A DNA stretch of 64,000 nt, from NCBI RefSeq assembly GCF_026788005.1, contig NZ_JABEPE010000003.1:62001-126000 (forward strand). Reading direction: 5' to 3'. Origin of the DNA: Alteromonas sp. a30. Its GTDB lineage: Bacteria; Pseudomonadota; Gammaproteobacteria; Enterobacterales; Alteromonadaceae. Both the position numbers and the translations under genes were made by a program. Positions 58,485-64,000 of the stretch are shown piece by piece; the first letter of the stretch is position 1; every line of letters starts with the position of its first letter. A model generated the notes under the pieces. That model made no database searches, was not told where the DNA came from, and was given only the letters and a program-made list of their open reading frames with translations.

Positions 58485-58925
58485 CTAAGACGCATCAGAC
58501 AGCTGCTTAACCGCTGCCTGCAATGCAAACTCATACCCTTGAGCACCCAATCCACAAATGACACCTTGAGCCACATCAGACAAATAAGAATGCTGACGGA
58601 ATGGCTCTCGGGCGTGAACATTGGAAAGGTGAACTTCAATAAAAGGGATGCTAACGCTTAACAGCGCATCCCGAATTGCAATACTGGTATGGGTAAAGGC
58701 TCCGGGGTTAATAATGATGAAATCAATATTGCCCATTGCGTCGTGAATTCTGTCAATTAATTGGTGCTCAGCATTGCTTTGTAAATGAAACAAGCTCGCC
58801 CCAAAGCTGTTTGCCATCTCGGTTAAGCCGGAAACAATGTCATCGAGCGATTGAGAACCATAAATAGTCGGTTCACGCTTTCCAAGCATGTTCAAATTCG
58901 GCCCATTGAGCAATAGAATATTCAT
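58485..58925 (-). CDS. aroQ: 3-dehydroquinate dehydratase, type II
   Basis: Dehydrates 3-dehydroquinate to dehydroshikimate in the shikimate pathway. The 146-residue product starts [19 protein letters not shown], with the conserved LNGPNLN block and the catalytic tyrosine in [28 protein letters not shown] and [14 protein letters not shown] follow. The ATG at 58925 has GGAG; an open extension of 18 residues is not used. It is the first gene of aroQ-accB-accC, an arrangement common in gammaproteobacteria. Confidence 0.96.
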   Translation of the reverse strand: MNILLLNGPNLNMLGKREPTIYGSQSLDDIVSGLTEMANSFGASLFHLQSNAEHQLIDRIHDAMGNIDFIIINPGAFTHTSIAIRDALLSVSIPFIEVHLSNVHAREPFRQHSYLSDVAQGVICGLGAQGYEFALQAAVKQLSDAS

Positions 58926-59036
58926 AAAACTCCGCGAAATTAGCAAACTTTGCGTGGATATTCCCTTTAATGCAGCCAAAATTCACAAAAGAGAGAATCT
59001 GACTAACAACAGAGGGATAATTTCCAATAAAAAGCT

Positions 59037-59042
59037 ATTATA
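59037..59042 (-). promoter_or_regulatory. Candidate -10 element for aroQ-accBC
   Basis: TATAAT on the minus strand 112 bases upstream of aroQ, without a good -35 hexamer. The rest of the 58926-59386 gap shows only the upp promoter candidate. Confidence 0.4.
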
Positions 59043-59320
59043 GAAACATTCTGATAAATTACAGCAAAATACTGGTCTTATCTGCGATGTTAAGCACAAA
59101 GTTTTACTATTTCATAGATGAAGGCGAAGTGCAATGTGTTCAAATGCAGTTTTTTTACCCTACTTTATCTTATTTTCCGCCTCACATTGGCAACAACTGT
59201 AAACTAAGAAGCGCTTAATTGATGCTCAAAACTTGCATTACGAGAACATTTCAACGTTAAATGAACGAAGTTGGCACCCTTCTTACGAAAATTTTGGGGT
59301 TTACCCTTTTTTCAACGAAA

Positions 59321-59348
59321 TTATTAAAAGAATTGAGCGCTCTATAAT
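59321..59348 (+). promoter_or_regulatory. Candidate promoter of upp
   Basis: A perfect TATAAT at 59343-59348 with a weak TTATTA 16 bases upstream. The start would lie near 59355, about 32 bases before upp. Confidence 0.45.
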
Positions 59349-59386
59349 TGCGCATTCCAGAATAAAAAACAGAAACGGAGATATTC

Positions 59387-60016
59387 GTGGCAGTATTTCA
59401 CATACAACACCCTCTTATAGAACATAAAATCAGTCTCATGCGAGAGAAAGATGTCAGCACTAAAAGCTTCCGAGAGCTGGCAAATGAAGTTGGCAACTTA
59501 CTCACTTATGAAGCCACTCGCAGCTTGCCTACGGAAGAAGTGGAAATTGAAGGATGGCAAGGTACCCCTATCACCGTCAAGCGCATCCAAGGAAAGACCG
59601 TTACACTTGTTCCTATCCTTCGCGCTGGCCTAGGTATGCTTGATGGCGTGATGAACCTTATTCCAACCGCCAAAATTAGTGTCGTTGGATTATATCGCGA
59701 CGAAGAAACGCTTCAGCCCGTTGCTTACTTCGATAAAATTATTAAAGATGTACAACAACGTACAGCCTTGGTGATCGACCCCATGCTCGCTACCGGCGGT
59801 ACTATGAACGCGACAATTCAGCTGCTAAAAGACAAAGCCTGTGAAAATATTGTTTGCTTAGTGTTGGTGGCCTGCCCGGAAGGAATAAAAGCCGTGACTG
59901 ATGCCCACCCAGACGTGGATATTTACACGGCAGCAATTGATGATCACCTAAATGAACACGGCTATATTATCCCTGGCGTTGGTGATGCAGGAGACAAAAT
60001 ATTCGGTACACGATAA
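59387..60016 (+). CDS. upp: Uracil phosphoribosyltransferase
   Basis: Salvages uracil to UMP with PRPP. The 209-residue product starts at GTG ([22 protein letters not shown]), preceded by ACGGAG. The N-terminal HPL-x-x-HK-x-x-LMR pattern is that of Upp. The PRPP-binding loop is [16 protein letters not shown] (about residues 130-145), and the C-terminal uracil-binding [12 protein letters not shown] is conserved. It stands alone; uraA is not adjacent. Confidence 0.97.
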   Translation: MAVFHIQHPLIEHKISLMREKDVSTKSFRELANEVGNLLTYEATRSLPTEEVEIEGWQGTPITVKRIQGKTVTLVPILRAGLGMLDGVMNLIPTAKISVVGLYRDEETLQPVAYFDKIIKDVQQRTALVIDPMLATGGTMNATIQLLKDKACENIVCLVLVACPEGIKAVTDAHPDVDIYTAAIDDHLNEHGYIIPGVGDAGDKIFGTR

Positions 60017-60103
60017 TAGTAAGATTAGGCTTAGCGCTGAGTCACTTCTCGATCCTGCCATTGTCGATAAAGCTTTTATTGAGACCGAAGCAACAACAGT
60101 ATA

Positions 60104-60140
60104 AAAACAAAAATGCCAGTCAACTTAACTGACTGGCATT
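60104..60140 (-). terminator. Intrinsic terminator of cutA-dsbD
   Basis: An 11-base-pair stem (AATGCCAGTCA / TGACTGGCATT) with a seven-base loop, followed on the minus strand by TTTTTGTTTTTA. It may also end upp on the other strand, but no U-run is seen there. Confidence 0.82.
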
Positions 60141-60191
60141 AGGCAAAAGCGCTTTTATTGATTTATTTCCAGCGGTAAAAGCGACGATACG

Positions 60192-62030
60192 CTAGTCATA
60201 AAATGTTTTATTAACATGGTTAGCAAAACGTTCAGCATCCATAAAACCGGTCACTCGCGCCTTACCGATTTCTTTTCCTTGTTTATCAAAGAACATAATC
60301 GTCGGTAAACCAAGTACATTAAACGCCTCTTGGAACTCAAGGCTTTCTGGCGTGTTATCGGTTAAATCAATCTGAAGCAACAACGCATTACCGAGTGCAT
60401 CTTGCACATCCGGCTCAGGGAAGGTGTACTTTTCAAATTCTTTACACGCTACACACCAGTCAGCGTAAAGGTCGATCATCACATATCGACCCTCGGCGTT
60501 GGCTTCCTGCATTTTTTGTTCAAAGTCTGCTAAGTTCTTAACCAAATCAAACTCAGCATATAATGAGGCTTTGCCTTCACTGCTATGAGATACAGAAGCA
60601 GTCGAGGGGAACAAGGTTTTATAGCCATACATAGCCGAGGCAAACAAACCTAAGAAAATGACGAAAGCCCGTATCCCTTTCCATAAAGAAGTTGCACTGC
60701 CAGAGTTCATAACATAGAAATAAGAGAACATTGCAAGCCCAAGTAATGACCACGCTAAATCTGTCCATAGGTTGCTGAACATACGCTCTACAAACACCAA
60801 GGCAACGACTAACATCATAAAGCCGAAAGTAACCTTCACAATGTTCATCCATCCACCTGCTTTAGGTAGCAACTTGCCGCCCGTCACAGCAAAAGCAATC
60901 AATGGAATCCCCATACCTAAACTCAACGCATATAGCGCAGAGAAGCCTAAAACTAGGTCTCCACTTTGTGCAATGTAAAGCAAAATACCCGTCAACGGCG
61001 CAGTCGTACATGGAGAGGCAACTAAACCAGAAATAGCTCCCATCATGAACACACCAGCGTAGCTACCGCTTTTTTGCTTATTGCTAATTTCGTTTAATTT
61101 GACTTGCCAGCTAGAAGGGAGCTGAAGCTCATACGCACCAAACATGACCAACGCTAACAATGCAAAGACCACAATAAGTACGATAAGAATTGCTGGGTGC
61201 TGCAACGCCGCCTGGAATTGCACTCCTGCACTGGCCACAACCAATCCCAATATAGAATACATTAGCGCCATACCTTGTACGTAAACAAAGGACAGACTAA
61301 ACGTTTGACGCGCACTGGAACTTTTCCCCTGACCTAACACAATGCCGGAAATAATGGGGTACATAGGAAACACACACGGTGTAAAGGCTAAACCTACGCC
61401 TAATGCAAGGAAAAGCAACAATGTCACAACTAAGTTATCGTTATTGGATAACATATTCGACAGTTCAAACTGCTGAGAAACTGTCTCGTCACTTTCTACT
61501 GAAGTTGACCCACTGTGCGAATCTTCTGCATCCGCATTGGTTGAAGTTGAAGATGCATATTCTCCACTCGCTTCAACTTCAGATAAATAAACAACCTTTG
61601 TGGTAGGTGGATAACATAAGCCAGCTTTTGCACAACCTTGGTAACGGATTTTAACAACACTGTCATCGACCGCTTCGAAGATGGGAAATTGAATATCGGC
61701 TTGATGAAAAAACACATCGGATATACCGAAATATTCATCTTCTACCTGCTCTGCTTCTGGGAAAGTAGGTTCGCCAATTTTGGCTTTTTTGACAACGGTT
61801 TTAAATTGCTTTTTATACAGGTAATAACCATCCGCAATTTCCCAACTGAGTGTTAGCTCATTACCATTTTGTGCAAAGTCAAAACGAAAAGCTTCATCGA
61901 CAGGTAAAAACTGCGGTTCTTGAGAAAACAAATCCGCACCAAAACCGCCTTCTTGGGCTGACACCTGAAAGCTTACAGCCGTTAAAATTACAAATAGGAA
62001 ATTTGTGAATAATCGGGTCATTTCGTTCAT
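60192..62030 (-). CDS. dsbD: Thiol:disulfide interchange protein DsbD
   Basis: Carries electrons from cytoplasmic thioredoxin across the inner membrane to periplasmic DsbC, DsbG and other partners. The 612-residue protein has a signal peptide, an N-terminal domain with its cysteine pair in GCAKAGLCYPPT and an eight-helix membrane domain. The membrane domain cysteines are in FTPCVFPMYP and VASPCTTAPL. The C-terminal thioredoxin domain has DWCVACKEFE. All six redox cysteines are intact. I start at the ATG overlapping the cutA stop (ATGA), indicating coupling to cutA, whose family has been linked to copper tolerance. Confidence 0.96.
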   Translation of the reverse strand: MNEMTRLFTNFLFVILTAVSFQVSAQEGGFGADLFSQEPQFLPVDEAFRFDFAQNGNELTLSWEIADGYYLYKKQFKTVVKKAKIGEPTFPEAEQVEDEYFGISDVFFHQADIQFPIFEAVDDSVVKIRYQGCAKAGLCYPPTTKVVYLSEVEASGEYASSTSTNADAEDSHSGSTSVESDETVSQQFELSNMLSNNDNLVVTLLLFLALGVGLAFTPCVFPMYPIISGIVLGQGKSSSARQTFSLSFVYVQGMALMYSILGLVVASAGVQFQAALQHPAILIVLIVVFALLALVMFGAYELQLPSSWQVKLNEISNKQKSGSYAGVFMMGAISGLVASPCTTAPLTGILLYIAQSGDLVLGFSALYALSLGMGIPLIAFAVTGGKLLPKAGGWMNIVKVTFGFMMLVVALVFVERMFSNLWTDLAWSLLGLAMFSYFYVMNSGSATSLWKGIRAFVIFLGLFASAMYGYKTLFPSTASVSHSSEGKASLYAEFDLVKNLADFEQKMQEANAEGRYVMIDLYADWCVACKEFEKYTFPEPDVQDALGNALLLQIDLTDNTPESLEFQEAFNVLGLPTIMFFDKQGKEIGKARVTGFMDAERFANHVNKTFYD

Positions 62031-62344
62031 CTGATAGCACTTCTCATCCAATCTGCGTATTCATCACTCGCTCTTTCGACATCTAACACAACCCACTCGA
62101 TTGTGTCGTATGAATGTTCTGAGCGAATAACATCGTAGAGTTTTTCTGCATGGTTTTTTTGTGTTTTAAAAACAAGCTGGCATTCATTATCTTCCTGAAT
62201 ATTATCATCCCACCAATACATGGAAGTGATTTCAGGAATGACATTTACACATGCTACAAAACGGCTTTCAAGCGCCATTCTTGCTAGTTTCTTAGCTTCT
62301 TCTACGCCAGAACATGTACACAAAATCACACATAAGTCTGTCAT
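62027..62344 (-). CDS. cutA: CutA1 family divalent-cation tolerance protein
   Basis: A 105-residue trimeric ferredoxin-like protein. The motifs are CVILCTCSGVEEAKKLAR, FVACVNVIPEITSMYWWDD and the C-terminal DVERASDEYADWM. Originally linked to copper tolerance, its biochemical role is still uncertain. It lies upstream of dsbD with a four-base overlap, a widespread gammaproteobacterial pair. Confidence 0.94.
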   Translation of the reverse strand: MTDLCVILCTCSGVEEAKKLARMALESRFVACVNVIPEITSMYWWDDNIQEDNECQLVFKTQKNHAEKLYDVIRSEHSYDTIEWVVLDVERASDEYADWMRSAIR

Positions 62345-62761
62345 AACTGCTCCTATTGACCTGTTAGGCTTCGAGAGTATTTCATGGGGTCAGATAATAA
62401 GTGATTCTGACAGAGCCATGCAGAAGTTTCACTGTAATTACACATTGGGGTAAATCCTCCTTGAATTTAACGTGGCAGAAATCAGGCTATGCTCTCATTT
62501 TAAGAGCCATAAACTCAATACAGATTAACACAGAAGCCTTTTAGGTTAAAAATTTTCCAAACCTAAATTACTCTGTACTTTGGTCCAGTCGTAGCGCTTT
62601 GCCCCATTATCTTAACCCTTTAATAATAAGAAGAAAGCCCGATAAAGGTTGTGTCTACTCAGGAAATTTGTCACGATTTGATACATAATATCGGCGGGAA
62701 AAGCCAAATCAGCCCCAACATATTCTGCATTGGGTTATTAAGTATTAATAGAGAGTACGTT
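62345..62761. other. Intergenic region between cutA and fxsA
   Basis: No gene recognised. It contains a small inverted repeat (GTCAGA / TCTGAC, 62389-62411). A CCCCATTAT at 62602 looks like a sigma-32 -10 element but lacks a -35 partner. A frame open from 62651 would extend FxsA but is not family-like. Confidence 0.4.
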
Positions 62762-63325
62762 TTGGGTAAGTTGTTTTTATTGTTTGCCATTATGCCAATT
62801 ATTGAAATTGCTTTGCTACTTCAAGTAGGCGGCATTATTGGCGGCTGGAACACCGTCGGCATTGTCATCATCACCGCCTTTTTAGGTGCTACCTTAGTAC
62901 GTCAACAAGGGTTGCAAACCTATCTCAACGCCCAAACTAAAATGCAGCAAGGGCAAATACCCAGTCAAGAAGTTGCTGAAGGCTTACTACTGCTCGTTGC
63001 TGGTGTACTGCTGGTCACACCCGGCTTTGTTACCGACACCATCGGCTTTCTTTTTTCTCTCCCAATGACTCGCCCATTTTTTGCCAAATGGGTCAGCCAT
63101 GCGTTGTTGAGTAAATTTAAAGTACATAGCCACTATCAATTCCATCAACAGCATAATCCATTTGAACAAAACAACTCGCAATCTAACCATAACCCCTTTG
63201 AGCATAATCACAGCGATAACGGCGATACGTTTGAAGGAGAATATACTGACAAATCCGACGCCGAATCGCGAGCCCGGCTGCGCGGTTCACGCGAGTCAAG
63301 CTCATCTCGCGATCATAAATATTGA
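62762..63325 (+). CDS. fxsA: FxsA-family membrane protein
   Basis: A 187-residue inner membrane protein related to E. coli FxsA, known for suppressing F exclusion of phage T7. Hydrophobic segments are LFLLFAIMPIIEIALLLQVGG, VGIVIITAFLGATLV and LLLLVAGVLLVTPGFVTDTIG. The PGF-x-TD motif is the family signature. The C-terminus is hydrophilic with NPFEQNN-type repeats and ends with FEGEY. The TTG start at 62762 follows GAGAG and matches the family N-terminus; a GTG 37 codons upstream is less likely. It lies directly upstream of groESL, as in E. coli. Confidence 0.88.
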   Translation: MGKLFLLFAIMPIIEIALLLQVGGIIGGWNTVGIVIITAFLGATLVRQQGLQTYLNAQTKMQQGQIPSQEVAEGLLLLVAGVLLVTPGFVTDTIGFLFSLPMTRPFFAKWVSHALLSKFKVHSHYQFHQQHNPFEQNNSQSNHNPFEHNHSDNGDTFEGEYTDKSDAESRARLRGSRESSSSRDHKY

Positions 63326-63432
63326 ACCCGCGAGAATGTCTGAACTCTTCCATTAATTCAGCGTTTTCAAACTATTTTTTCTTGTTTCACAAAACAACTT
63401 AGAAAAAAGCTTAGATTTTTTTCAAAAAAATA

Positions 63433-63460
63433 CTTGATATAACCGGTATAGCCCCCAGAT
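63433..63460 (+). promoter_or_regulatory. Sigma-32 heat-shock promoter of groESL
   Basis: CTTGAT (63433-63438), a 14-base spacer and CCCCAGAT (63453-63460) match the sigma-32 consensus CTTGAA / CCCCATNT well. It would start near 63468, about 90 bases before groES. Confidence 0.8.
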
Positions 63461-63559
63461 ATGGCTGCAAACAAATTTTGAGTCGGTTTTATTCGTAGAA
63501 CTGACATTACGTCACTTTATTTTTATCAAATAAATTGCATATTTCAGGAGATTGAAAAA

Positions 63560-63850
63560 ATGGCAATTCGTCCTTTACACGATCGCGTTATCGTCAAGCG
63601 CCAAGAGCAAGAAACTAAATCTGCTGGTGGTATCGTTTTGACTGGCTCTGCCGCGGAAAAATCTACTCGTGGTGAAGTTATTGCAATAGGCAATGGCCGC
63701 ATTTTAGAAAATGGCGAAGTTCGTGCGTTAGATGTGAAAGTCGGCGACATCGTAATCTTCAACGACGGCTACGGCGTAAAAACCGAAAAATTAGATGGTG
63801 AAGAAGTGCTCATCATGGGTGAAAACGACATCCTAGCAATCGTTGAATAA
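63560..63850 (+). CDS. groES: Co-chaperonin GroES
   Basis: The 96-residue lid of the GroEL chamber. It has the start [14 protein letters not shown], the mobile loop [14 protein letters not shown] that binds GroEL, and the conserved [10 protein letters not shown] and [11 protein letters not shown] ends. A good AGGAGATTG site lies upstream, and groL follows after 44 bases. Regulated by the sigma-32 promoter. Confidence 0.98.
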   Translation: MAIRPLHDRVIVKRQEQETKSAGGIVLTGSAAEKSTRGEVIAIGNGRILENGEVRALDVKVGDIVIFNDGYGVKTEKLDGEEVLIMGENDILAIVE

Positions 63851-63891
63851 GTCGAATTTTTTCAGTTTTAAAAGAATTTAGAGGAATTTAA

Positions 63892-64000
<109 letters not shown>

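Noticed and set aside
62602-62610. CCCCATTAT as a sigma-32 promoter for fxsA
   Set aside because: No CTTGAA-like -35 element at 13-17 bases upstream.
62651-62761. 37-codon upstream extension of FxsA from a GTG
   Set aside because: The added residues precede the first membrane helix and do not resemble the family. The TTG at 62762 with GAGAG fits better.

Overview
The window is chromosomal core sequence from a Gammaproteobacterium with moderately AT-rich DNA. The evidence is the order rpoC-rpoB-rplL-rplJ-rplA-rplK-nusG-secE-tRNA-Trp, the dapF-DUF484-xerC-yigB block, the complete epmB/efp/epmA set for EF-P lysylation, and fxsA beside groESL. A foldase-dependent lipase, a TonB-dependent receptor, DUF3016 and a YjfB-type small protein fit a free-living, probably aquatic, heterotroph near Alteromonadales, Oceanospirillales or Cellvibrionales. 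The genus cannot be settled from the sequence alone. I see no phage, insertion sequence or CRISPR array.

Layout. Positions 1-14700, all on the minus strand, hold the translation and transcription machinery: the start of fusA, rpsG and rpsL under a consensus promoter, rpoC and rpoB, the L7/L12-L10 and L1-L11 genes with their leader and attenuator structures, nusG, secE and tRNA-Trp. Positions 14850-23850 hold single metabolic genes: a DinB-like protein, a two-domain acyltransferase of ornithine-lipid type, pyrC, a Na+/phosphate cotransporter, purEK, a DUF962 membrane protein and a CnoX-type thioredoxin. Positions 23120-27700 hold yigB-xerC-DUF484-dapF-lysA-lptM on the minus strand. Positions 27700-37040 carry signalling and envelope genes: Hpt/HD-GYP, lipase and its foldase, rraB, an SpmA/SpmB-like membrane protein, HDOD, GGDEF, DUF3016 and several small unknowns.

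Positions 37040-39730 hold epmB, efp and epmA. The 676-base gap after epmA has no convincing protein gene. It holds a perfect GacA/UvrY-type palindrome followed by a GGA-rich segment with 20 GGA motifs in 268 bases and a strong terminator. I read this as a CsrB-family small RNA that would titrate CsrA, and it is the most notable item in the window. Next comes the histidine-utilisation cluster hutHUC/hutI with a HutC-type palindrome.

Positions 45785-55727 form a putative alpha-glucoside utilisation locus. It contains a TonB receptor, a LacI-family regulator, a GH65 phosphorylase, beta-phosphoglucomutase and a sugar MFS transporter. The same 14-base operator occurs three times, in the two regulatory intergenic regions, and ties the locus together. 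A DMT exporter and a periplasmic charged-helix repeat protein are interspersed. The window closes with accC-accB-aroQ, upp, dsbD-cutA, fxsA, and groES with the start of groL behind a sigma-32 promoter.
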